Below are positions 26,156 to 35,186 of a stretch of DNA of 64,000 nt, piece by piece. Made by a program: the position numbers and the translations under genes. The notes under the pieces are model-generated. The model saw nothing but the letters and a program-made list of their open reading frames with translations. It did not search any database and was not told the DNA's origin. Positions within the stretch are counted from its first letter, which is position 1. Each line of letters opens with the position of its first letter. The stretch comes from Gemmatimonadota bacterium. Its GTDB lineage: Bacteria; Gemmatimonadota; Gemmatimonadetes; Gemmatimonadales; Gemmatimonadaceae. The stretch is from positions 62,001 to 126,000 of the forward strand of contig JAJTHG010000011.1 in NCBI GenBank assembly GCA_021298835.1. Reading direction: 5' to 3'.

Positions 26156-27490
26156 ATGAGCCCCCCGCGCGAAGTCCACGTCGTCGGCGGGGGCCTCGCG
26201 GGGAGCGAGGCCGCGTGGCAACTGGCCGAGCGCGGCTGGTCGGTGGTGCTGCACGAGATGCGGCCGGTGCGCGGGACCCCGGCGCACCAGACCGACCGGC
26301 TGGGCGAGCTGGTCTGCTCGAACACCTTCAAGAGCACCGAGCCCACCAACGCACACGGGCTGCTCAAGGCGGAGATGCGCGTGCTCGGCTCGCTCATCCT
26401 GCGCTGTGCCGACGAGGCGCGGGTGCCGGGCGGTACCGCCTTGGCCGTGGACCGCGAGGTGTTCTCGGCGGCGGTGAGCCGCGAGATCGCGGCGCATCCA
26501 CGCATCAGCATCTCGCGCGACGAAGTCACGACGCTCCCCTCGCCGGGGATCATCGCCACCGGGCCGCTCACGAGCGACGCCCTGGCCGAGACGATCCGCG
26601 CGCGGTTGGGGGTGGCGGGGCTCGCGTTCTACGACGCGATCGCGCCGATCGTGAGCCGTGAGTCGCTCGATGACGCGGTGGTCTTTCGGGCCTCGCGCTG
26701 GGACAAGGAGACCATGGCCGAGGCGGGGGCCGAGGGGGCGTACCTCAACTGCCCGTTCTCGCGCGACGAATACGAGGCGTTCGTCGGTGCGCTGGCCACG
26801 GCCGATCAATATCAAGGCAAGGCGTTCGACGAGGTGCCCTACTTCGAGGGCTGCATGCCCGTCGAGGAGATGGTGCGCCGCGGGCCGGACACGCTGCGTT
26901 TCGGCCCGATGAAGCCGATCGGCCTGCGCGACCCGCGCACGGGCAAGCGCCCCTGGGCGGTCGCGCAGCTGCGCATGGAGGACCGCGGGGGCCGCATGTG
27001 GAACCTCGTCGGATTCCAGACGCGGCTGCGCATTCCCGAGCAGCAGCGCGTGTTCCGCATGATTCCGGGGCTGGCCAGCGCCGAGTTCCTGCGCTTCGGC
27101 TCGATCCACCGCAACTCGTACGTGAATGCGCCGGCCGCGCTCACCCCGCACCTGTCCCTGCGCGACGACCCGACGACCCTCTTCGCCGGCCAGATCACGG
27201 GCGTCGAGGGCTACACCGAGTCGTCGGCGACGGGTCTCCTCGCGGGAATCAACCTCGACCGGCTCCTGCGCGGCCTCGAGCCCGCGCTGCCGCCCACGAC
27301 GACGATGCTCGGCGCACTCTACCGCTACCTGCGCGAGGCGGACCCCGCGCACTTCGCGCCGATGAACGCCAACTTCGGGCTGCTCGACGAGCTCGCCGAC
27401 GTGCCGCGCGACAAGGCGGTGAAGCGGGAGCGGTACGCCGCGCGGGCGCTCGAGGCGATGGAATCCCTCGTCGCGGCCGCCGCGCGCTGA
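26156..27490 (+). CDS. trmFO: tRNA (uracil-54-C5)-methyltransferase, folate-dependent
   Basis: 444 residues. FAD dinucleotide motif V-V-G-G-G-L-A-G-S-E-A-A (9-20). The two functional cysteines of the family are present: Cys54 in C-S-N-T-F-K-S and Cys233 in E-G-C-M-P-V-E-E. The C-terminus has Q-I-T-G-V-E-G-Y-T-E-S-S-A-T-G, a GidA-like FAD contact. It makes ribothymidine at position 54 of tRNA with methylene-tetrahydrofolate, replacing TrmA. It starts 4 nt after topA. The topA-trmFO-xerC order is also found in Bacillus. Confidence 0.96.
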   Translation: MSPPREVHVVGGGLAGSEAAWQLAERGWSVVLHEMRPVRGTPAHQTDRLGELVCSNTFKSTEPTNAHGLLKAEMRVLGSLILRCADEARVPGGTALAVDREVFSAAVSREIAAHPRISISRDEVTTLPSPGIIATGPLTSDALAETIRARLGVAGLAFYDAIAPIVSRESLDDAVVFRASRWDKETMAEAGAEGAYLNCPFSRDEYEAFVGALATADQYQGKAFDEVPYFEGCMPVEEMVRRGPDTLRFGPMKPIGLRDPRTGKRPWAVAQLRMEDRGGRMWNLVGFQTRLRIPEQQRVFRMIPGLASAEFLRFGSIHRNSYVNAPAALTPHLSLRDDPTTLFAGQITGVEGYTESSATGLLAGINLDRLLRGLEPALPPTTTMLGALYRYLREADPAHFAPMNANFGLLDELADVPRDKAVKRERYAARALEAMESLVAAAAR

Positions 27491-27505
27491 CGGCACTCCC
27501 CCGGC

Positions 27506-28423
27506 ATGGTCTCCGCCCCCCTGCAGGACTTCCTCGCGCACCTCGCTGGGGAGCGCGACCTCTCCCCCAACACCGTCACGGCCTACACCCGCGACCTCAC
27601 CGAGCTCTCGGCCTTCCTCGCCGCGCAGCACGGCACCGAGGCCTTCGACTGGGCGACGGTGGACCGGCTCGACCTGCGGGGGTTCCTCGGCCACCTGCAG
27701 CGGCGCGGACTCTCGAAGCGCTCGATGGCGCGGGCGCTCTCGGCGGTGCGCACGTTCTACGCCTGGATGCACCGCGAGGAACTCGTGGCCACGAACCCGG
27801 CGCGAGGGGTAGGGACCCCGAAGCTCGAGAAGTACCTGCCCGCGTACCTCGACCGGGGGCAGGTGGAGACCCTGTTCCAGGCCGCGACGACGCGGGCGAT
27901 GGAAGGTCGGTTCACCGACGTGCGCAACCTGGCGATCCTCGAGCTCTTCTACTCCACCGGAATGCGGCTCTCGGAGCTGCGGGGGCTGAACCGCGGCGAC
28001 GTCGACCTGATCGTGCAGCAGGCCAAGGTGCTCGGCAAGGGACGCAAGCAGCGCATCGTCCCGGTGGGCGACCTCGCCGCACGGGCCTGCCGGAACTACG
28101 AGGCGAAGCGCGACGCGCTGGCGCGCGGCGGGGTGAAGGTGGACAAGGTCGCCTACTTCGTCAGCGAGCGCGGCGGACGCATGCACGAGCGGACGATCCA
28201 GGACGCGGTGACCGGCTGGCTCGCGCTCGTCGGTGAGGACGCCGGGCTGAGCACGCACTCGCTGCGGCACACGTTCGCGACGCACCTGCTCGATGCCGGT
28301 GCCGACCTGCGGGCCGTGCAGGAGCTGCTGGGGCACGCGAGCGTGAGCACGACGCAGATCTACACGCACACGAGCGTCGAGCGGCTCAAGCAGGTGTACC
28401 GCAAGGCGCACCCGCGGGCATGA
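27506..28423 (+). CDS. xerC: Tyrosine recombinase XerC
   Basis: 305 residues, the usual Xer length. An N-terminal SAM-like core-binding domain (1-105) and a catalytic domain with all six active residues: Arg154 (T-G-M-R-L-S-E-L), Lys178, His251 and Arg254 (H-S-L-R-H-T-F-A-T-H), His277 (L-G-H-A-S) and nucleophile Tyr286 (T-Q-I-Y-T-H). It resolves chromosome dimers at dif. The synteny with topA and trmFO supports the housekeeping recombinase rather than an integrase. Confidence 0.94.
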   Translation: MVSAPLQDFLAHLAGERDLSPNTVTAYTRDLTELSAFLAAQHGTEAFDWATVDRLDLRGFLGHLQRRGLSKRSMARALSAVRTFYAWMHREELVATNPARGVGTPKLEKYLPAYLDRGQVETLFQAATTRAMEGRFTDVRNLAILELFYSTGMRLSELRGLNRGDVDLIVQQAKVLGKGRKQRIVPVGDLAARACRNYEAKRDALARGGVKVDKVAYFVSERGGRMHERTIQDAVTGWLALVGEDAGLSTHSLRHTFATHLLDAGADLRAVQELLGHASVSTTQIYTHTSVERLKQVYRKAHPRA

Positions 28424-29520
28424 GCGACGGCGCGCCGCCGGCCGCCGACGAGGCGGCGATCGCGGGACGCCCGACCGGCGCCCGCGTGATCTGCCCGTAC
28501 CACGAGGTCCGCGCCGCGGCCAAGGACCCGGCGACGTTCTCGAGCGACCTGCAGGGCGACCCCGACGTGCGCGACTATCGGCAGCTGCCGCTCGAGGTGG
28601 ACCCGCCGGCCCACGGCGCATACCGGGCCCTGCTGCTCCCCTTCTTCGGGCGCGTCGAGGTGGCGGCGATGGAGCCGGGCTTCCGCGCGGCCGCCCGCGA
28701 CGTCGTGCGACGCTTCGCGCAGGCGGGTCGCGCCGACGCCGTGCACGACCTCGCCTTCGAGATGGTGCTGCGGTCGCTCGCGGTGGCCTTCCGCCGCGAC
28801 GCCGATCTGGACGAATGGCGCCGGTGGGGCATCGAGACCTGGGTCACGCGACCCGACGGCACGCGCGACGGCACGCACCTCGACCGCTACCTCGATCGCG
28901 TGTACGCCGAGGCGCAGCCCGACCCGGCGGGTGACGTCTTCGCGCGTCTGGCGGCGGCGCGACTCGACGGACGGCCGCTCGAGGCGGGAGAGTTCCGCGG
29001 GTTGGCGTCGCTCGTCCTCGCCGGCGGACGCGACACCGTGATCAAACTGCTCGCCGGCGCGACCTGGCATCTGGCCTCGCACCCCCGAGACCGCGATGCG
29101 CTGGCGGCCGACCCGTCGCGCCTGCCGACGGCCATCGAGGAGTGGCTGCGCTGGATCTCGCCCCTGCCGCGCATGCGGCGCGTGGCGCGCCGGGAGGCCC
29201 GCACCGATGCGGGGCCCGTCGCGCCGGGCGACGACGTGGTGCTCGACTTCCTCGCCGCGAACCACGATCCGGCGGTCTTCGATGCCCCGCACGAACTCCG
29301 GCTCGATCGCGCCCCCAACCGGCACGTCGCGTTCGGTCAGGGGCCGCACACGTGCGTCGGCGCGCACCTCGCGAAGGTCGAGGCGCGGATCTTCCTCGAG
29401 GAATTGCTGGCCGCCGCGCCGCGCCTCGCGCTCGACGGCGAGCCGGAGATCGGCTGGGAGTTCGTGCATGGCGCGCGCGTCGCCAATGTCTTCCGGCGCG
29501 TCCCGGTGCGTACCGGCTAG
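28420..29520 (+). CDS. Cytochrome P450
   Basis: 366 residues, a little short for a soluble bacterial P450 (about 400). I-helix A-G-G-R-D-T (about 203-208), ExxR in E-E-W-L-R, and heme loop F-G-Q-G-P-H-T-C-V-G with the thiolate Cys312. The N-terminal substrate-recognition region is shortened. The ATG overlaps the xerC stop by 4 nt (ATGA). No ferredoxin or reductase gene is nearby, so redox partners must come from elsewhere. Substrate unknown. In Firmicutes this position after xerC is held by hslV, so the P450 is an insertion relative to that order. Confidence 0.93.
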   Translation: MSDGAPPAADEAAIAGRPTGARVICPYHEVRAAAKDPATFSSDLQGDPDVRDYRQLPLEVDPPAHGAYRALLLPFFGRVEVAAMEPGFRAAARDVVRRFAQAGRADAVHDLAFEMVLRSLAVAFRRDADLDEWRRWGIETWVTRPDGTRDGTHLDRYLDRVYAEAQPDPAGDVFARLAAARLDGRPLEAGEFRGLASLVLAGGRDTVIKLLAGATWHLASHPRDRDALAADPSRLPTAIEEWLRWISPLPRMRRVARREARTDAGPVAPGDDVVLDFLAANHDPAVFDAPHELRLDRAPNRHVAFGQGPHTCVGAHLAKVEARIFLEELLAAAPRLALDGEPEIGWEFVHGARVANVFRRVPVRTG

Positions 29521-29548
29521 GACCGGCGCGGGTGGCGACCGTGGGCCG

Positions 29549-30199
29549 TCAAGCCGCGAACCGCACCACCGCCACGGCATGGCACGCCGTGCCCGCAAGG
29601 ACGCAGAGGTGCCAGACGAAGTGCGCGAAGCGCACCCGCTTCGAGACGTAGAACGCCACCCCGCCGGTGTAGCAGAGGCCGCCGGCCACCAGCCACGCCA
29701 TGCCGGTGGGGCCGACCGCGGCGGCGAGCGGGCGCACCGCGAACGCGGCCATCCATCCCATGGCGAGGTAGAGCAGCGTGGACGGCAGCCGCCCCTCGGC
29801 GCCGCGCCGCAGCTTGAACCAGACGCCGGCGGCGGCGATCGCCCACTGCAGCGCGAGCATCGTCCAGCCGAGCGGCCCCCGCAGCACGCCGAGCAGGAAG
29901 GGGGTGTAGGTGCCGGCGATCAGCACGTAGATCGCAGCGTGGTCGAACCGGCGCCAGCGCGCCTTGCGCTGTGGGTGCTGCACCGCGTGGTAGAGCGTGG
30001 AGGCCCCGTAGAGCACGAGCATGGACAGGCCGAACACCGAGACGCCGGCGACGTGCCACGGGTCGCGCCGCGCGGTGGCCAGCACCACCAGGGCGGGCAG
30101 CGTCAGGACCGCGAGCAGGGCGCCCACGCCGTGGCTGGCGGCGTGGGCGAACTCCTCGGCCTTCGTGTAGGTCGTCCCGTGGGGTCGGAGCAGCGGCAT
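29549..30199 (-). CDS. Hemolysin III / PAQR-family membrane protein
   Basis: 216 residues with seven predicted transmembrane helices. Conserved histidines are present: A-S-H-G-V near the first helix, S-T-L-Y-H-A-V after the second, and H-F-V-W-H-L-C in the last helix, the metal-binding pattern of the family. In bacteria its role is uncertain; hemolytic activity of one homologue gave the name. It is convergent with the P450 gene. A near match to the leaderless -10 (CAGGAT, 6 nt before the ATG) is seen on this strand. Confidence 0.9.
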   Translation of the reverse strand: MPLLRPHGTTYTKAEEFAHAASHGVGALLAVLTLPALVVLATARRDPWHVAGVSVFGLSMLVLYGASTLYHAVQHPQRKARWRRFDHAAIYVLIAGTYTPFLLGVLRGPLGWTMLALQWAIAAAGVWFKLRRGAEGRLPSTLLYLAMGWMAAFAVRPLAAAVGPTGMAWLVAGGLCYTGGVAFYVSKRVRFAHFVWHLCVLAGTACHAVAVVRFAA

Positions 30200-30224
30200 T
30201 CCCGAATCCTGCGGCGCCCGGGGC

Positions 30225-31454
30225 TCAGCGCAAGGCGGCGTACACTAGCGTCTTGAACGGCCCGCCAAGGTCGAGCGTCCCGCCGAAGGTGTTGGTGTAG
30301 ATGACGGCGATGAGGCGCTCCCTCGGGTCCGCCCAGTAGGTCGTGCGGAAGGCCCCGCCCCACTCGAAGCTGCCGAGCGTCAGCGGCTGACGAGCGTCGT
30401 TGGCGGAGGTCTCGAGGCCGAAGCCGAGGCCGAAGCTGTTGAGCGTCCCCGTCTGGTTGGTGAGCATCATCTCGACCGTCTTGCGGCCGAGCAGGCGCAC
30501 GCCGTCGAGGGTGCCGCCGTTGAGCACCATCTGCAGGAAGCGCACGTAGTCGCGGGTGGTGCTGGTGAGGCCGGCGCCGCCCGAGAAATAGGTCATCGGG
30601 CGCAGCGGGTAGTCGGGATTGGCCCAGCCGCGCGGCTCGCGCATGGCGCGCATCGTGCCGGCGGTGTCCTGATGCATCGCGACGAGGCGCGCGGCCTTGG
30701 CCGGCGGCACGCGGAAGTACGTGTCGGGCATCTTGAGCGGCGCAAAGATCCGCTCGGCGAAGAACTGCTCGAGCGTGCGGCCAGAGAGCACTTCGACGAG
30801 GCGTCCGAGGACGTCGATCGAGAGCGAGTAGGTGAAGCGCTCGCCGGGTTCGTGCTTGAGCGGCAGCTTGGCCAGCTTGTCCACGTCGGCGGCGAGCGAG
30901 GCGCCTTCCATCCCCCAGGCGGTGATGCCGGCCTTGGCGTAGATCGCCTTGAACTCGTCGCTGCCGATGTCGGCGTAGTCGAGCCCCGAGGTATGGGTGA
31001 GCAGTTGGCGGATGGTGATCCGTCGCCGCGTCGGCTTGGCCTCGTACGACGAATCGGCCGGATTGAACGTGGTGAGGACGGTGTGTTCCTTGAACGCCGG
31101 CAGGTAGCTGCCGACGGGCTCGTCGAGGCCGAAGCGGCCTTCCTCCCAGAGCATCATCACCGCGACCGAGGTGATGGCCTTGGTCTGCGAGGCGATGCGG
31201 AAGAGGTCGTCGGGCTTGAGCGGGGCCTTGGTGTCGATATCGCGGACGCCCCAAGCTTTCTCATAGACCACGCGGCCGTCCTTGACGATGAGGGCCGAGG
31301 CGCCGGGGATGCGCTGTCGGGCGACGAGGTCGGTGACCCAGCGGTCGATGTTGGCGACGCGGGCGGGGTCGAGCGGGGCGGCGGGCTGCGCGGCGGCGAC
31401 GGCGGGCAGCGTCGTCGCCGCGGCGATGGCGGTGAGGATGCCGAGGGGGCGCAT
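30225..31454 (-). CDS. Secreted serine hydrolase, beta-lactamase/class C family
   Basis: 409 residues with a cleavable signal peptide (about 1-23, ending A-A-A-Q). The catalytic S-x-x-K is Ser89-Gln-Thr-Lys92, and a second motif Tyr-Ser is near residue 180 (F-T-Y-S-L). The fold is that of class C beta-lactamases, esterases and D-aminopeptidases (COG1680). These proteins are rarely true beta-lactamases; peptidase or esterase action in the periplasm is more likely. The frame stays open far upstream, but only the ATG at 31454 gives a signal peptide. Divergent from the large amidohydrolase with 153 bp between starts. Confidence 0.9.
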   Translation of the reverse strand: MRPLGILTAIAAATTLPAVAAAQPAAPLDPARVANIDRWVTDLVARQRIPGASALIVKDGRVVYEKAWGVRDIDTKAPLKPDDLFRIASQTKAITSVAVMMLWEEGRFGLDEPVGSYLPAFKEHTVLTTFNPADSSYEAKPTRRRITIRQLLTHTSGLDYADIGSDEFKAIYAKAGITAWGMEGASLAADVDKLAKLPLKHEPGERFTYSLSIDVLGRLVEVLSGRTLEQFFAERIFAPLKMPDTYFRVPPAKAARLVAMHQDTAGTMRAMREPRGWANPDYPLRPMTYFSGGAGLTSTTRDYVRFLQMVLNGGTLDGVRLLGRKTVEMMLTNQTGTLNSFGLGFGLETSANDARQPLTLGSFEWGGAFRTTYWADPRERLIAVIYTNTFGGTLDLGGPFKTLVYAALR

Positions 31455-31607
31455 GACAGCGCACGTAGCGCGCTCGTCCGCCGGTGCGCAAGGCGGCGGC
31501 AGGTCCGGCAGGTCGCCCCCGCCTATCGCATCCCGCGCTCCGCCCCCATTCTTGGTGGTGCCCGTCGGCGGTCCGGCCGCGGGATCGAGCCCTTCCGGAG
31601 ACTCCCG

Positions 31608-34600
31608 ATGACCGGTCGCATCCGTCTCGCCGCCGCGCTGAGCGTGGCGCTGGCCTTCCCCGTGACCGCGCAGGACGCGCCCCCTGGCGCCGGCGGACCC
31701 GGTGCCAACGGTGGCCTCCCCCTCAAGGCGGCCAGGACGCACGCGTTCACCACCACGAAGGGCACGTGGATCTCGCTCGACGTCTCTCCCGACGGCGCGC
31801 GCATCGTCTTCGACCTCCTCGGCGACCTCTACACCCTGCCGATCGCCGGCGGGAAGGCGACGCGCCTGACCAGCGGCATGGGCTACGACGCGCAGCCGCG
31901 CTGGTCGCCCGACGGGAAGAAGGTCGTCTTCGTCTCCGACCGCTCCGGCGGCGAGAACGTCTGGCTCGTGAACGCCGACGGCAGCGACACCACCGCGCTG
32001 ACTTCCGGCAACCTCAATCAGTACGTCTCCCCCGTCTTCTCGCCCGACGGCCAGTACGTGGTCGTCTCGCGCTCGGGGGGCACGTTCGGCGTCGCCAAGC
32101 TGTGGATGTACCACGTGGACGGCGGCAAGGGCGTGCCGCTCACCACGGCGCCCGCCGTGCCGCCGACGCTCAAGATGCAGGGGGCGGCCTACGGGAAGGA
32201 CCCGCGCTACGTCTGGTTCGCGGCGCGCACCGGCGACTGGCAGTACAACGCGGTCGGGCCGCAATACCAGTTGCACGTGTGGGACCGCGAGAACGGCCGT
32301 CTCTCGCAGATGACCCGGCGGCAGGGCTCGGCCTTCCGTCCGGCGCTCTCGAAGGACGGCAAGTGGCTCGCCTACGCGGCCCGCTTCGAGACGAAGACCG
32401 GGCTCCGGCTCCGCAACCTCGAGACGCAGGAGGAGGACTGGCTCGCCTTCCCCGTGCAGCGCGACGAGACCGAGTCGCGCGCCCCGCTCGACGCCTATCC
32501 CGGCTACGCGTTCACCCCCGACAACAAGGCGATCGTCGTGTCGTACGGCGGCGAGATCTGGCGCGTCCCGGTGGACCGTACCGCCCCGTCGAAGATCCCC
32601 TTCGAGGCCGAAGTGCAGTTGCAGCTCGGGCCGGAGGTGAAGTTCGCCTATCGCGTGGACACCGCGGCCACGCTCACGGCCAAGCAGGTGCGCGACCTCG
32701 CGTGGTCGCCGGACGGCAGGCAGGTGGCGTTCTCCGCGCTCGCGCGGCTCTACGTCATGGACTGGCCCGGCGGCACGCCGCGCCGCGTCACGACCGCGAA
32801 CGTCGGCGAGTTCGGTCCGGCGTGGTCGCCGGACGGCCGGTCGCTCGCCTACACCACGTGGACCGACGCGCAGGGCGGCCGCCTCATGCGCGCCAGTCTC
32901 GACGCGCGGCGCAGCTGGCAGGTGCGCGAGCTCTCGCCGCCCGGCCTCTACACCGACGCCGCGTGGTCGCCCGCCGGCGACCGGATCGTCGCCGTGCGCG
33001 CCGCCGCGCGCGAGTTGCAGGAGGCGGGTGCCGCCTTCTTCGGACCGGCGGCCTCGGAGTTCGTGTGGGTCCCCGCGAACGGCGGGGCCGTGACAGCGAT
33101 CATGCCGACGAGCGGCATGGGGACGCCGCACTTCACCCGGAACGCCGAGCGCATCTACGCCTACGGGCGTGAGGGGCTGCAGAGCTTCCGCTGGGACGGC
33201 ACCGACCTCAAGACGCATCTCAAGGTCACCGGGCCGCTGCCCCCGGGGGCCGGCGGCCCGCTGACGCTCGACGCCGGGCTCGACGCCTTCGCCGCGCAGC
33301 ATCGTCTGGGCGGCCGCGCGATGCGGCCCGACGAGTACTCGCAGCCCACGCACCTGCATCCCGACGCCGAGCCCGCGCCCCCGCAGCCGCCGCCCGCGTC
33401 GCTCGTGCTCATCTCCCCCGACGGCGCGACGGCGCTGGCGATGGTCGGGATGGACTTCTACACGGTGACGATCCCGATGGTCGGTGCCACGGCGCCCACC
33501 GTGTCGGTGGCCAGCCCCGACAACGCCGGCGTGCCGGTGCGCAAGCTCAACGAGATCGGCGGCGAATTCCCCGCGTGGAGCGGTGACGGTGCGCGCGTGC
33601 ACTGGTCGCTCGGCAACGCCGTGTGGACGTACGACCTCGCGCGCGGCAAGGCGGTGGACGACTCGCTCAAGGCCGCCAACCGCCGCAAGGCCGAGCTGCG
33701 CAAGGACCCGACGAAACGCGACTCGCTCGCCAAGGCCGACTCCGCCGAGCGTGCGCAGGCCAAGGCCGACAGCGCCGCCGGCACGCCGCAGCCGAAGCCC
33801 GGCTACCGGCCGGACGAGACGCGGATCGCCGTCACGGTGCCGCGCGACCAGCCCCGCGGCACGGTGGTCCTCCGCGGAGCCAAGGCGATCACCATGAAGG
33901 GGCTCGAGATCATCGCGAACGCCGACATCGTCGTCGTGGACAACCGCATCGCGGCGATCGGCCCGCGCGGCAGCGTCACGATCCCCGCCGGCGCCAAGGT
34001 GATTGACGTGAAGGGCAAGGTCGTCATGCCCGGCATGGTGGACACCCACTACCACCCGCAGTGGCTCACGCCGCAGGTGCACAACTCGCAGACGTGGCAG
34101 TACCTCGCCACGCTCGCGTACGGCACCACCACCACGCGCGATCCGCAGACCGCCACGACCGACTTCCTCACCTACGGTGATCGCGTCGCCACCGGCGACA
34201 TGGTCGGCCCGCGCATCTACACGACGGGACCGGGCGTCTTCTCGGGCGAGCCGATCCGCGACTACGAGCATGCCAAGCAGGTGCTCAGCCGCTACGCGAA
34301 GTACTACGACACCAAGACGCTCAAGATGTACATGAGCGGCAACCGCCAGCAGCGGCAGTGGATCATCATGGCCGCGAAGGAACTCGGCATCATGCCGACG
34401 ACCGAGGGGGGGCTCGACCAGAAGCTCAACATGACGCACGGCATTGACGGGTATCCCGGCATCGAGCACACGCTGCCGATCACCCCCAAGTACGACGACG
34501 TCTTCCAGTGGTACAAGGCGACGCAGACGGTCAACTCGCCGACCCTCGTCGTCGAGTACGGCGGCCCCTTCGGCGAGGGGTGGTTCTACCAGACCGAGGA

Positions 34601-35135
34601 CCTCCTCAACGACGCCAAGCTGCGTCGCTTCACCCACCCGGTGGACCTTGACACCAAGGTCCGGCGGCGCGGGCCCGGCAACACGCCGGGACCGGCGGGC
34701 TTCGCCGTCCGGGAGGAGTACGCCATGTGGCAGCACGCCGAGGACATCGCGAAGACCGTCGCCGCCGGCGGCCGCATCGGCGTCGGCAGCCACGGCCAGT
34801 TGCAGGGACTCGGCATGCACTGGGAGCTCTGGCTCGTCCAGAGCGGCGGACTCTCGACCCACGAGGCGCTGCGAGCGGCGACGATCGTCGGTGCCGAGGC
34901 CATCGGCCTGGGCACCGATCTCGGCTCGCTCGAGCCCGGCAAGATGGCCGACCTCCTGGTGCTCGATGCGGACCCGCTCGTGAACATCCGCAACTCGAAC
35001 ACCATCCGCATGGTCATGGTGAACGGGCGGCTCTACGACGCGAGCACGCTCGACGAGCTGCACCCGACGGCGCGGCCGCTTCCGGCGCAGCCGTGGGCGT
35101 ATGCGGTGCCGAAGGTGGGGGCGGGGATCCGCTGA
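31608..35135 (+). CDS. Secreted TolB-like propeller fused to an amidohydrolase
   Basis: 1175 residues. Signal peptide (1-21, ending V-T-A-Q). Residues about 40-700 have WD40-like/TolB repeats with the pattern W-S-P-D-G-(K/R) repeated several times (for example near 98, 360 and 405). A charged Lys/Ala/Asp spacer (about 680-730) leads into an amidohydrolase domain (about 750-1160) with the metal-binding His814-x-His816 in D-T-H-Y-H-P and a C-terminal L-G-S-L-E-P-G-K-M-A-D-L-L-V-L-D typical of imidazolonepropionase/dipeptidase-like enzymes. Substrate unknown. A ribosome binding site (GGAG at 31597) precedes the ATG. Confidence 0.93.
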   Translation: MTGRIRLAAALSVALAFPVTAQDAPPGAGGPGANGGLPLKAARTHAFTTTKGTWISLDVSPDGARIVFDLLGDLYTLPIAGGKATRLTSGMGYDAQPRWSPDGKKVVFVSDRSGGENVWLVNADGSDTTALTSGNLNQYVSPVFSPDGQYVVVSRSGGTFGVAKLWMYHVDGGKGVPLTTAPAVPPTLKMQGAAYGKDPRYVWFAARTGDWQYNAVGPQYQLHVWDRENGRLSQMTRRQGSAFRPALSKDGKWLAYAARFETKTGLRLRNLETQEEDWLAFPVQRDETESRAPLDAYPGYAFTPDNKAIVVSYGGEIWRVPVDRTAPSKIPFEAEVQLQLGPEVKFAYRVDTAATLTAKQVRDLAWSPDGRQVAFSALARLYVMDWPGGTPRRVTTANVGEFGPAWSPDGRSLAYTTWTDAQGGRLMRASLDARRSWQVRELSPPGLYTDAAWSPAGDRIVAVRAAARELQEAGAAFFGPAASEFVWVPANGGAVTAIMPTSGMGTPHFTRNAERIYAYGREGLQSFRWDGTDLKTHLKVTGPLPPGAGGPLTLDAGLDAFAAQHRLGGRAMRPDEYSQPTHLHPDAEPAPPQPPPASLVLISPDGATALAMVGMDFYTVTIPMVGATAPTVSVASPDNAGVPVRKLNEIGGEFPAWSGDGARVHWSLGNAVWTYDLARGKAVDDSLKAANRRKAELRKDPTKRDSLAKADSAERAQAKADSAAGTPQPKPGYRPDETRIAVTVPRDQPRGTVVLRGAKAITMKGLEIIANADIVVVDNRIAAIGPRGSVTIPAGAKVIDVKGKVVMPGMVDTHYHPQWLTPQVHNSQTWQYLATLAYGTTTTRDPQTATTDFLTYGDRVATGDMVGPRIYTTGPGVFSGEPIRDYEHAKQVLSRYAKYYDTKTLKMYMSGNRQQRQWIIMAAKELGIMPTTEGGLDQKLNMTHGIDGYPGIEHTLPITPKYDDVFQWYKATQTVNSPTLVVEYGGPFGEGWFYQTEDLLNDAKLRRFTHPVDLDTKVRRRGPGNTPGPAGFAVREEYAMWQHAEDIAKTVAAGGRIGVGSHGQLQGLGMHWELWLVQSGGLSTHEALRAATIVGAEAIGLGTDLGSLEPGKMADLLVLDADPLVNIRNSNTIRMVMVNGRLYDASTLDELHPTARPLPAQPWAYAVPKVGAGIR

Positions 35136-35155
35136 CTGTCGCCACGTACGGCGGC

Positions 35156-35180
35156 GGGGCCGCGTCGCACGCGCGGCCCC
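35156..35180. terminator. Hairpin between convergent genes
   Basis: GGGGCCGCG (35156-35164) pairs with CGCGGCCCC (35172-35180) across a 7-nt loop, 20 nt after the amidohydrolase stop and 6 nt from the stop of the opposite gene. It can serve both strands, although no U-run is clear. Confidence 0.5.
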
Positions 35181-35186
35181 CGGGGC

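Noticed and set aside
27506-28423. Phage or integron integrase
   Set aside because: Length, N-terminal domain and topA-trmFO context fit XerC; there are no attachment sites or phage genes around it.
30225-31454. Antibiotic-resistance beta-lactamase
   Set aside because: The S-x-x-K is present, but the family is dominated by esterases and peptidases and no typical class A or C signature set is complete.
31455-35063. Upstream extension of the serine hydrolase frame to about 1600 codons on the minus strand
   Set aside because: The extension is antisense to the amidohydrolase, is Arg-rich and has no fold. The ATG at 31454 gives a clear signal peptide.
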